64,000 nucleotides of DNA from Cristatella mucedo (lineage: Eukaryota > Bryozoa > Phylactolaemata > Cristatellidae): contig WPIO01000002.1 in assembly GCA_009760855.2 (NCBI GenBank), positions 8,858,501 through 8,922,500 of the forward strand, read 5' to 3'. A program made the translations under genes and the position numbers. The notes under the pieces were generated by a model. It worked only from the letters and a program-made list of their open reading frames with translations. It did not search any database and had not been told where the DNA came from. Shown here piece by piece: positions 37,601 to 45,700 of this stretch (within the stretch, counting starts at the first letter, position 1; each line of letters starts with the position of its first letter).

Positions 37601-40600
37601 TAGGATGCATGCACGAGAGTAATAATAATAATAATAATAATAATAATATTGCACTTGATAAAGCGCCCTCAGAGAACTTAATCTCTTTCTAGGCGCTTTA
37701 CATTTGCTGCAAAGTGATACGCAACAGAATAGTAAGTAAAATCATGCTTGAAAAACAAACAAAATGAATAACATGGTTAGGGGTTACATGCACTGGGTCA
37801 GCATGCAAATGTGGTTAGTGGCAGCATGAACAGTGTCAGCACGCATAAGCACATCGAGGACGAATCACAAGGACCCACTAAATGCTGTCCTAAATAGGTA
37901 TGTTTTTAAGTTTCTTTTAAATGTGGTCAGGTCAGGGGATGTTCTGATGCAGGTCGGAAGGGAGTTCCAGGTTGTGGGAGCATACGAGCTAAATGCACGG
38001 TCTCCAAAGGATTTAAGGTTTGTACGAGGTATTTCTAGACTGTTGGATTCCGAAAAGCGAGTGGTACGATGCTTTGCCTGATGGGGTAGTATATCTGAAA
38101 GGTAGGCTGGAGCCATAGAATGAAGGGACCTAAAAGTGAGCGACAAAACCTTGAAGTCAATCCGTTGCTTGACTGGTAACCAGTGCAGGTCGGCGAGAAG
38201 TGGAGTAATGTGGCAACTGTGACGCTCACGACAGACAAGCCTAGCTGCAGAGTTTTGCACCAGCTGCAATCGCCTGATCGCACATGCTGGTAGGCCTGTA
38301 AGCAGTGAGTTGCAGAAGTCGAGACGAGATGTCACGAATGCATGGACCAACTTGGACGTGGTATCCTTATCTAAACAAGCCCTAATTTTAGCAATGTTAT
38401 GAAGCTGAAAATAGGCTGATTTGACTGTGGAGCTGATGTGGTCGTCTAACGAGAGGTCGCTTTGGAATATGACACCTAGATTTCGAGCTGATGCAACTGG
38501 AGATATGCTGGCAGAGCCAATTTTGAAAGTCAGCCTTTCCAATTTCTGAATAACACTAGGTTTGCCCATAACTAGTAATTAGTTTTATCATCGTTTAGTT
38601 TTAGAAAATTTGCTGCCATCCATGATCGGATGTCATCAATGCATGCAGCAAGTGAGTTGAGAGAATTTGAGGTGCTCGAAGGCTGGGAGGGATCAAAGCA
38701 AAGGTACAACTGAGTGTCATCCGCATAGAAGTGAAAGCCTAGATTGTGCTTGGCAATCACATCAGCGAGAGGGAGAGTATAAACGGTGAAAAGGACCGGA
38801 CCTAGCACAGAGCCCTGAGGTACTCCATATTTTAGAGGTACTTCAGATGATCTTTGTCCATTCACGTCAACACTCTGGAGTCTCCCACTGAGATAGGACC
38901 TGAACCACTGCAGAGCAGTGCCAGTGATGCCCAGGCGAGATGAGAGGCGCTCTAGAAGTACTTTGTGATCGATGGTATCAAAAGCTGCCGAAAGATCGAG
39001 CAAAACAAGAAGAGACACTCTACCCATGTCTGCATTCCTAAGTAGGTCGTTGTATACCCGAAGCAATGCTGACTCTGTGGAGTGATTAGCTCTAAAGCCA
39101 GACTGGAACTTACTAGCAAGGTGTGAGGTTTCGATATACGAGTTCAGCTGGTCTGCCACGACCCGTTCCAGTGTCCTTGATAGGAATGGTAGAAGGGAGA
39201 CTGGGCGGTAGTTGCTTAAGTTCTCTTGGTCTAGTGTAGCTTTCTTGAGAAGTGGCCTGACTACAGCTTTTTTGAAAGGTGCTGGGACCTGACCTGAGGC
39301 TAATGACATATTAATGATGTTGGTTATGCATGGCAGCAGCAGATCAATGCAACGTAGGAGCAGGACAGTGGGAATAGGGTCCAGTGGACTTGTTGTCTTC
39401 TTTGATTGAGATACGAGCTTTAGGACTACATCACTAGTGACCTGTTTAAATGCAGACATTGAGGCGCAGCCAGGAACCGAGGAACAGCATTCTAGTGGGA
39501 AGGTTGTCATAGCAGGGATGGATTCCCTGATTTTGTCTATCTTCTGCACAAAGAATCGAGAGAAGCGATCGGCTAGATCATCACAAGGATCATCTGGTAA
39601 GGAGCTAACCTGGGAACGGTTGAGGAGAGACAAACCAAGGGCTGGTGAAGCTGTAATGGCGGATGACTAGGGCACGGGAGCATGCAGATAACGACGACAT
39701 GATGGCAGGCACGGAAGCACAAGCTGACAGGACGGTGCATGCCGAAGCAAATGCCGACGAGACATGCAGAAGCATGTGCTGGCAGAGCTGTGGGTAATGG
39801 AGTTAGCATTCAAAGTCCATAAAATCAAACATTCACAGCAACAGCGCTCTGGACAAAGCAAACAAATTTGCTTTCAACAGGTTATAGCAAACTCAAATTC
39901 CGAGTTCGACACTTGCTAGAACTTCGGAAGTTTGGGAAAACTCTGCGCCGAAACACAAATCTGGAAACTTTTACCAGCTCGAAACGGTCGCATCTTAAGG
40001 GCCCCATCAGGCTACGTTCAGAGCTCCATAAACTCGAGTGCCTTGACGGTAGACACTTAGTATGCCGTGAACGCAGGCAGCTGTTCGTGCAGTTGTCTGC
40101 TGCTGCTACATTTAGAGGACAAACTATAAAAGGAGCTGATTAGTCCGACACGACAGCTTGCTGCATGACCTTTCCTCTTCCAGCCACCGAAATCCTTTTT
40201 CCTTAGACCTCACCAAAGGGAGAAAACCACTCTGGGACCGAAAGCAAACGAGCAAACAAGAAAAGGACAAAAACTTGGCCTGTCCTTAGCATTGCCGAGG
40301 CCCACGTTCTGGTAGGGGGAACCAACGATCGAAGTGCATGCAAAAGAAAATGCGGAAGTGACTTCAGGTTGCTGGATGCTCAATGCCTCTCCTAGACGAA
40401 CGGATGGCTAGGGGCATGCACGAACACCAAATCGGTACATGCAAATGCACCAGAGAACAGAGCAAGAGAGCAAACAAACACTGCAACCCACCGGAACTTG
40501 TCTCTCCAGCATTGCCAGGCAGGCATTCCCGGCAGGGGCAACCACCCCTAAACCATAGCTGGCAAGATAGCAAGCAAGAGACAGCAGCAACAGGTATCAT

Positions 40601-42081
40601 GGTACACTGACTGTCCCCCTCAGCAATCCAACCCACTCCAACCTCCCCCCCCCCCATCTGCAGTACCAGCACTCTTGTCAGCTAGCAGCTCTGCATTGTC
40701 ATGTCAACTGCAAAACACAGCATCTTCTAGGAGTAGGGAGAAATCACCGAGGAAGCTGCAAGGCACTGTCCACCCCCCACCACGAGAGTTCTACCCATTG
40801 ATGGCACATTCGTGCATACACCGTTAGCAATTCGGTCATCTGCCACCATCCTGCATGACCTACCGCTCAAACGGCCGTAGCCCTTGCCACCGAGCCAAGA
40901 ACGGACAACGTGCAGCTGGAAAGGACACGCTCGCTTCGCTGATAAGACCGGATGCAGTTCGATCGTTGGCCCAGCCACTCGTGCACTCTGCCTCGACGAC
41001 ACGAGTGCTCTGCATGCATCGACATCTGGGCGTCCAAGTAACTACGGGCCCTTTCAAACTGCCAACTTGACGAGCGACCACTCAGAGCATTCCAGATTGC
41101 AGTTGCATCTACAGGTGCGGCAGTGCTGCTGGCCAAGTCCGAGCCGCTTGGCTTGTTTGGCCGTTCTTCGGTCCCATCGGGCAGCCAAAGCCCGCCGACG
41201 GCCTTGCGGCTTCGTGCACCGGAAAAGAAAAATGCCCGAAGATTCGCAGTAGAAGCTACTGACCACTCGGGACGCGTTCCACGGCTGAGCTGACCTGCCT
41301 TGAGCTGCCTGAGGCGAGCATTCGAGAACATCGCCGACTGTATTAACGGCCGCCACTCAAGCCGTCGGTCTGAGCGCTTGCGAAGCGCCACCGAGCTGTG
41401 AGCCTCTCGCTCCCGCTCCTCTCTGACGCCGCACATAACGGCGCGCTCGAGAAAGTCAGCTAGGGTCTGCATCCACTAGGTAAACATGAGCCGCGGTGAA
41501 TATAGGACGCACTGCCCCTACGTGCTGCGACAGGGTCAACTTCCACCTTATGTCGACGCTGCAGCGCTTTTCAAGGGCTCTGAAATTTCACGCGCTTCTA
41601 CAGCAAGGATGGCTGCTAGCTCCAGCCTGAAGCGGCAAAGCGTCTGCAGCAGTCAAACGCCTGCCGCAATCCTCCGCCATAATGGCGCTTCAATTTCGCG
41701 ACTACTCACCACGAGTAGAACTGCATGAAGTGTGCCGTGTCCAAGTCGAGGTCCTTGAGCATTTGGCTCTGCAGCGCCGCAGGATTGTCATAGCAGAAGT
41801 ACGACCCTGTGCGGAACAAACAACAGCAGCTCGTAGTAGGGACTCGGAGCCCTCGGAGTCGACGGGAGCAAGACGCCGAAACCAACGCCAGCGACATTAA
41901 CGATTGTAAGGCCACACCCACCAAAGTTCAGGAGGCATATTGGAATCAGCACTAGGTAGCGGTGAAGCCCTCGTCGAGGATCGCAGGCCAATGATGCGCC
42001 GCAGCCCGTAGGTTCTTCTTCGCTGTCTCTGCGGCTGGAGCTCCTGGGCAGCAGCGGGGTGGTGGCAGCATCGTCGGCCAT
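18352..42081 (-). CDS. MFSD1: MFSD1-like lysosomal major facilitator transporter, complete, 12 exons
   Basis: Coding exons on the minus strand, 5' to 3': 42081-41922, 41806-41710, 35730-35619, 29656-29589, 29482-29374, 26707-26611, 25266-25168, 25057-24940, 23872-23816, 20099-19845, 19731-19619, 18458-18352. They sum to 1392 nt (463 aa plus stop); human MFSD1 is about 465 aa. All junctions are GT-AG and phases agree. Family-diagnostic stretches include SYFCYDNPAAL (exon 2), FFGGVLIDRVFGIR (exon 3), IGGESLAVAQNTY and SWFKGRELN (exon 5), SPVFGFLIDKLGKN and ENQLGTAYG (exon 10), and MQSLQNLGLAV (exon 11). By family knowledge this is a 12-TM MFS protein of the lysosomal membrane that exports dipeptides and works with GLMP. 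The chosen start has a good context (GCGATGG); an in-frame upstream ATG at 42150 would extend into the shared promoter. The N-terminus has PLL, but no acidic residue at -4 for a classical dileucine signal. The exon 7/8 junction is uncertain: the phase-consistent acceptor (AAAG before 25057) is unusual, and better-looking AGs at 25072 and further upstream break the phase. Confidence 0.9.
18785..18960 (+). mobile_element. L2 C-terminal coding remnant plus (TA)n
   Basis: Contains the ACCGACTGACATCACGACGT segment and TTTAAAAGAGACTAAAACCC, equivalent to the FKR.LKTH end of the L2 ORF. It lies in MFSD1 intron 11 and runs into a short (TA)n at 18953-18973. Confidence 0.55.
19220..19385 (-). mobile_element. 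tRNA-derived SINE
   Basis: On the plus strand: CAACAGCCTCATTTAG, a GAGCCTTAGAAGGTATCGCC element, then GGATTCGAACCTGAC (reverse complement of a B box) and an eroded A-box region. It lies in MFSD1 intron 11. Confidence 0.65.
20555..21575 (-). repeat. Unclassified ~1 kb interspersed repeat, copy 3
   Basis: The reverse complement aligns collinearly, by eye, with 60395-61400. It starts at GTGCTGG.CAAAAA.TG and GGATCAAG, passes GAGCACTGC / GTGCAY.AAGYATC and TACTAAATTAAAC, and ends at GCATGCACAATTTG. It lies in MFSD1 intron 9 and includes a (TA)n at 20899-20922. No conserved protein was recognised. Confidence 0.65.
22085..22146. repeat. (TG)n microsatellite
   Basis: About 62 bp of pure TG in MFSD1 intron 9. 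Confidence 0.95.
22630..23395 (-). mobile_element. L2 LINE 3' fragment
   Basis: Minus strand: the region around RT motif C and the ELLVMGEP segment near 22985, a short thumb remnant, and a decayed stem-loop tail with an AAT-rich end at 22632-22652. Internal deletions are evident against 37619-39695. Confidence 0.8.
24190..24540 (+). mobile_element. L2 LINE fragment (thumb/C-terminal coding)
   Basis: LQLVQNSAVRLVCRKRHSYH, then LHWLPSKQRIDFKILSDL in shifted frames, and a GVNEAFSSYAPTVWNSL-equivalent near 24490-24530. It is truncated at both ends. It lies in MFSD1 intron 8, antisense to the gene. Confidence 0.8.
24860..24886. repeat. Poly(G) run, 27 bases
   Basis: An uninterrupted G run on the plus strand (C on the MFSD1 transcript), about 53 nt inside intron 8 from the exon 8 donor. 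Confidence 0.97.
25785..25898 (-). mobile_element. SINE with tRNA-like head and L2-type tail
   Basis: The minus strand reads GTGGTTAAGGTGCTCGCCCC (A-box region), GGTCTGGCCGAGGTCGTGAG, then CATATGTGAAGCACG, GATTAAGTTCTCCTAGGGCA and AAATGAATTTTA. The same composite occurs at 47095, 57891 and 59281. It lies in MFSD1 intron 6. Confidence 0.7.
26931..28529 (+). mobile_element. Dead Tc1/mariner-type DNA transposon
   Basis: Ends are TA-CACTG... and ...TAGTG-TA, with terminal inverted repeats of about 26 bp matching at 20 positions (TACACTGCCCTCC versus TACACTATCCTCC). Inside are transposase remnants in several frames: SPREDRLLKSMALKDRFATA near 27500, WTDESK (first catalytic Asp) at about 27770, WHHDNDPKHTA (second Asp) at about 28048, and SPELNPIEH (Glu) at about 28160. 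The frames are interrupted by stops and shifts. The element lies in MFSD1 intron 5, antisense to the gene. Length (about 1.6 kb) and the TA target duplication fit the family. Confidence 0.9.
28634..28770. repeat. Compound (TG)n-(TGAG)n microsatellite
   Basis: About 55 bp of TG passes directly into about 20 TGAG units. Confidence 0.97.
29793..29806. repeat. Poly(G) run, 14 bases
   Basis: Uninterrupted G run on the plus strand in MFSD1 intron 3, about 140 nt upstream of exon 4 in the transcript direction. Confidence 0.95.
29882..30005 (-). mobile_element. tRNA-derived SINE, head eroded
   Basis: TTAACAGCCTCATTTTGTAT, then GAGCCGTAACGGCTATCAC and GGCAATAAAGATAGCTCATT. The B-box region has diverged. 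Confidence 0.6.
30325..31190 (-). mobile_element. L2 LINE 3' fragment
   Basis: Minus strand: ACLDKDIT.KLVHAFVTSRL, LQLVQNSATWLVCR, thumb coding, FGDRAFSSSAPKAWNSLP and APDLTTFKKNLKIHVFR, then the 3' UTR (with a short internal duplication near 30538-30590) and the stem-loop tail at 30336-30375. Frames are broken. It lies in MFSD1 intron 3. Confidence 0.88.
32215..32340 (-). mobile_element. tRNA-derived SINE (left arm of inverted pair)
   Basis: TTAAACAGCCTCGTTTGTAT, then GAGCCTTAAAGGCTATCACC and CTTGCAGTGGGCAATAGATG. Confidence 0.65.
32395..32522 (+). mobile_element. tRNA-derived SINE (right arm of inverted pair)
   Basis: B-box-like GTTCGAGTCCTGC, then TTGCCCACTGCAAGTGTGGT, GATAGCTACAAAGGCTC and AAGCTGCTAAATCA. 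It is in the opposite orientation to the copy 55 bp away. Confidence 0.65.
33674..33743. repeat. Long near-perfect palindrome, 34-bp arms
   Basis: Arms 33674-33707 and 33710-33743 are reverse complements with three mismatches, separated by 2 nt. The sequence around the centre (CACCTGTTCCTCACAGCATT) resembles L2 coding sequence at 34978, so it probably arose by inverted duplication of L2 DNA. Confidence 0.93.
33795..33955 (+). mobile_element. L2 3' end copy (5'-truncated)
   Basis: GTGCATGTCACCCCTAACCA through GCAAATGTAAAGCGCCTAGA to GGGCGCTTCATCAAGTGCAT and an ATT run. Well preserved. Confidence 0.9.
34010..34215 (+). repeat. Three tandem decayed L2-type tails
   Basis: Three successive units each carry the AGATYTAGTTCTCTTAGGAC-like segment, then ACAAATGT-like sequence and an ATT run (ending near 34090, 34150 and 34210). 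Units 2 and 3 are only about 60 bp. Confidence 0.7.
34225..35180 (+). mobile_element. L2 LINE fragment, old
   Basis: Order follows the L2 ORF: the motif C downstream region (about 34240), the MEANFLNLN.GKTN-like segment, KIRVCLDPS, QLMQTSSARLACREHRRFCI, TDLHWLPITKRIDF, SLTSRSLLHSLALPYIPEQL, then GCAAAGTGTCTAGAAAGAAA and an ATT-rich tail ending near 35180. Frames are broken. It lies in MFSD1 intron 3. Confidence 0.85.
35945..36280 (-). mobile_element. L2 LINE 5'-ward fragment (upstream of RT palm)
   Basis: Minus strand: eroded DPILKFISKFKKATLNLLLP, then LSPGYVLASFKEITV, equivalent to the region of the 37-39 kb copy around LASGQVPAPFKKAVV. It abuts the intron 2 acceptor region of MFSD1. Confidence 0.6.
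36985..37115 (-). mobile_element. L2 tail copy
   Basis: (AAT)n, then CACTTGATAAAGCGCCCTCA, CTAGGCGCTTTACATTTGCT and GTAAAGTGAAATGCAATTGG. It is nearly identical to the copy at the window end (63852-64000). Confidence 0.88.
37619..39695 (-). mobile_element. L2-clade LINE, 5'-truncated, best-preserved copy
   Basis: The longest retrotransposon copy, inside MFSD1 intron 2 and in the same orientation as the gene. Reverse transcriptase core: ORF 39633-38572 with LSNYRPVSLLP, FRANHSTESALL, motif A (LLDLSAAFDTIDH), motif B (PQGSVLGPVLF) and motif C (FYADDTQLYL). A second frame (38569-37865) carries the thumb and C-terminal part, including ARLVCRERHSCHITPLLADL. The two are separated by a one-base frameshift near 38575. 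The copy at 14190 keeps the frame across that point. The element ends in the family stem-loop and an (ATT)n tail (AAT run at 37621-37648). The endonuclease domain is absent, so this copy is truncated and dead. Confidence 0.9.
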
Positions 42082-42700
42082 CGCAGAATCACATGATACG
42101 TCACGCTCGCGACCTGGTCCACGAAGGCCGTGAACTCCGCTTAACCTCACGTGACGCCTGCCATAGCCACTACGAGGCTACATTGTTGTTGCGCCACTTC
42201 TTCGCTGGGTGTTGCCCGTCGAAGATGACCATCTACTCCGCTCACAAGCAGAGCGAGGAGAAGAAGGAGCTTCTGAATGTTGAATATCCGAGCTTGTTTG
42301 TTTTGGAGGATAAGAGCGAGGTGAGCACGCGGGCGGTGTCGCTTAAAATTACGCAATGTCTACCGGGCGTCGTCGTCAACGTAATGGCCGCGACTTGACT
42401 TCCTCCTGTCTCTTCAGTAGCCTTTTGGACATACCTCGATTTCGAGGAGCTCGCGGCGTCAAGTAAGACGTTTCGCGGTGAATATATATTTTTGATTAGT
42501 ATTGTAGGTGGCTACTTTTAGCGTCGCTCGCTAGAGTACCCCCTTCGGACCTAATCTATGCCACTTTCCGCAAGGCCGCGACTGGTCGTGTGCGTATCCC
42601 GTTACCGCCCCACCCGCCGTCGTTGGCCGAGCATCTGGTGTGCGGCCACGGAACAGGCGGTGACCTGCAGTACATTCACTGTGGCTTCTGACACGTGTTG
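40600..42700. other. CpG-rich island around the MFSD1/ITM2 divergent promoter
   Basis: GC- and CpG-rich relative to the rest of the window, covering MFSD1 exons 1-2, part of intron 2 and ITM2 exon 1. A 201-codon minus-strand frame (41472-40867) in intron 2 has no recognisable domain; long frames are expected by chance at this composition. Confidence 0.55.
42082..42224. promoter_or_regulatory. Divergent (bidirectional) promoter between MFSD1 and ITM2
   Basis: Only 143 bp separate the MFSD1 ATG (minus, 42081) from the ITM2 ATG (plus, 42225), so both promoters and 5' UTRs must fit here or overlap the other gene. The stretch is CpG-containing with no obvious TATA box, as is typical of divergent housekeeping promoters. 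It contains a palindromic E-box TCACGTGAC at 42147-42155, matching the CLEAR consensus recognised by TFEB/TFE3/MITF, a second MiT-type site TCACATGA at 42089-42096, and a CRE half-site (ACGTCA) near 42098. The motif matches are seen directly; regulation by these factors is inferred from vertebrate lysosomal genes. Confidence 0.7.
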
Positions 42701-45700
42701 AATTTCTAGCAACCCTTCAGGAAAAAACGTGCGCTCGGCTCGTGCGCGGTATATGCAGCGGTCGTGCAGAGTGTGTCGTGCGCTCCGCCTGTGCGTGTGC
42801 TACGGATACGTCCTCGACTCGGCGCGCTGTCGTCTAAAGCTACCCGGAATGGGCCCTCTCCGAGCGTTTGATGGCAGTACCCGGCGCCCAGTTGAACTCA
42901 TGGCCAGAGTAAGTGCGGGAGCTGCGAACAGGCTCCGACTAAATAGAGAAGAACATGATCAACTGCTAATGTCGCACGAATCCACGTATTGAGTAGCATC
43001 AGAAGTAAGGACACGTTATTTCTCTACGTGGTTCCGGTCCATAGTGCCCCTTTAATCGAAAAGTGAGTGCCGGTCAAGTAATCTAAGCAGCCACGACGTC
43101 GTGTACTCGTCAGAAGAATACGATATAGACTCCTAAATGTTGATTGCTGTCAGTTCGATTCAATAAGAAGGCATTTCAGCCGGAGGTGTTTTCTGTTGAT
43201 TCTATGGAGCTCCTGCTGGAAAGTAGGTTACACCAAGTTAGTCGTTTTGCAGGACATCTGTGATTAATGGTAAATGAAGTTAGCATTGCTTGTCAGAGTA
43301 AAATGATGCAGCAGCCCGTCACCCAGAAAGCAGCCCCTCATGGTAAGACCTGTTCTGCCGAAGGGGTTGTGTAAGAATGAATGAGTTGCCCTGGCATTTC
43401 ATTTCAGCTGCCATGTGCGCATGCATCAGCCAACGGTGTCCCAAGCATTTTATTTTCCCAAGCAGACTATTTCATTATCAGCCAGTATGTAAGAGTGCAT
43501 ACTGGCTAAACGTATTCATGTGTGTATGTGTTTACGTATTCATGTTCTTGTGTTTGTATGTATGCACCATGTGTCAGCTCAGGTCGGGCGTATAGGGTAA
43601 ACGTGCATGCATTGGCAGTGGTGACTCCATAACTGCTGTATGATCCAATGGTTGCTTATCACGTGTGCTCATGCGTGCTCCTCAAGCATTAAGTGCACAC
43701 ACCAAAAAAATGTTTTGTGTTTCAGGTTGATTTTCCGGCCCTCATCCCCTGTAGGCAAAAAAGCTTGCTGGGGCTCATTGCCCATACCAACATTTTTGGG
43801 GTACTTATTTCTGTTGGATTCTGCTTTAGAGATTCAGTTCTCCCAGGGTGCTATACAAATGTATTATTATTTTTTAATTTGCTGTCCCTTTGGCTCTTTG
43901 TACATGGTGACATCCTCGTAATTATTCCAGTTTAGTGACATGACATTCCAAGAGCTAACTTGGTTATCTTAAACTTCTTAATCGCAAGTGCTGACAAGGT
44001 TCCTATTGATTTCTGCAGAAGAGGGAGCCAAATCTTGACCTTAGATGCAATTGTGTGTTTATGGGCAATAACTGTAGTCACCCCTATCTATGTTATTCAT
44101 GTTGTTGGTTTATCAAGCATGATATTACTCTCCATTCAATTGCATTTCCCTTTGCAGCTAATGTAAATCGCCTAGAAAGAGATTTGAGTTCTCTGAGAGC
44201 ACTTTATCAAGTGCATTGTTATTATTATTGTTCATGCCTTCTTGTAGCAGTACTACCCTCCGCCGTATGCCGAGATCGTCCAGGCCTTGCCAAGGCCCAG
44301 GCATGAGCGACAAAGACGAGTCTGCCTTCACATATGCCTATTCTTAATGGTGGTGAGTGCCGTCACTGCCGGTGTCATGGGAGGTATCTACATCTGGAAA
44401 CGCTATCATCTGCAGGTAGTGACTTATGACAATCTCTGTCTCAGCCAAGACATATTTTTGGTTTTGATGTTGTTTTCTGTGTTGGTACTGGGAGGTATTG
44501 GTATTGGCTGTGTGATCTTTTATGTTTGGTGTTCTGCAGCAGTATAGTGGCTGGTGTGGTGTTCGAATTGTGCCCACCAATGTCCATGCCATCGATGGCT
44601 CAGTCAACCAGCCGATTTTTTTGGACGAACATGTCGACATTGACATTGATGCTAAGATGGAGAGAATAAATGTGCCGTCGTTCTCCAATGCTGACGAAGC
44701 AACTTTCCTGCACGACTTCAATCGAGTAAGTGACCGATCAATGGCTTCGTATGGATCGGCTGCTTTGATTAGATTTACCTGTGTTTAACAATGATGATGT
44801 TTGCCTTCGTGTAAGGCAGCTGCTTGTTTCTGGACTCACGAGCTACTTAGTTGTCTTCATTGATTGGCTACTTAGTGTGCCAGTTGGACTATTGTTGTGT
44901 GGTTGGCAGATAGTCAAGTTGTGTGCACGGTTGTGTATGTTTAAATTTGAATTAGGGAGGTTAATAAGACCTTAAAACCTACTGAGTACGTACTTGCTGA
45001 AGATCTGTGCTGTCACAAATTAGAAAGGTACCTTTACTACTTTTCTAATAGTATCTATGCCTGTTAATGTATGTCGGGTTTGCTTGTTGTATAATGTCAC
45101 CGTGTCCTGGTTTGCAGAACTTGACAGCCATTCGTGACCAGAACAAAACCGATTGCTTTGTGTTCCCACTTGACCGTGAGACAACACCACAACCCGAGAC
45201 ACTCATGGATATTCTACGATCACTGCTGGTAAGTGGCAAAGGGGAGGTCTTTGTTCACTTTTGCCTAGGCACTAGGTCTGGTACTATACATTACACATAT
45301 GCCAAGTTTTTGAATGCACTTAATCGTGTTTTTTATGTTTTCCAACTACTGTCACCTTGGAGGGGGAGCAAAGCAACCTCAGCACAACATTTTGGGACTG
45401 CTGGCTTAACAAGTGTTGGTCTAACCCACTTCGTAAATACTAAATTGGTCTAACCCACTTCGTAAATACTAACTATATTAACGATACTAACTATATTAAA
45501 CATTAACTGGCTTAATCCTGAGTGCCCCTCTTGGAGACTAGGAGATCCAGTGGGTGGTTCGGTTAACACGAACCCATTCGGTTCTTAAAAACTCATAATT
45601 ATTAACACGTGCCTGATACCCCCTCCATCAAGACGGTGCCTTTCTCAGTCGATCGACCTTATCTTGTATCTCCTTGAAGTCATTTGGGCTTCTGATTGAT

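Noticed and set aside
40867-41472. 201-codon minus-strand frame in MFSD1 intron 2
   Set aside because: No recognisable domain, low-complexity Ser/Arg-rich content in a CpG-rich island, and competing long frames on the other strand. It is kept only as a remark under the island.
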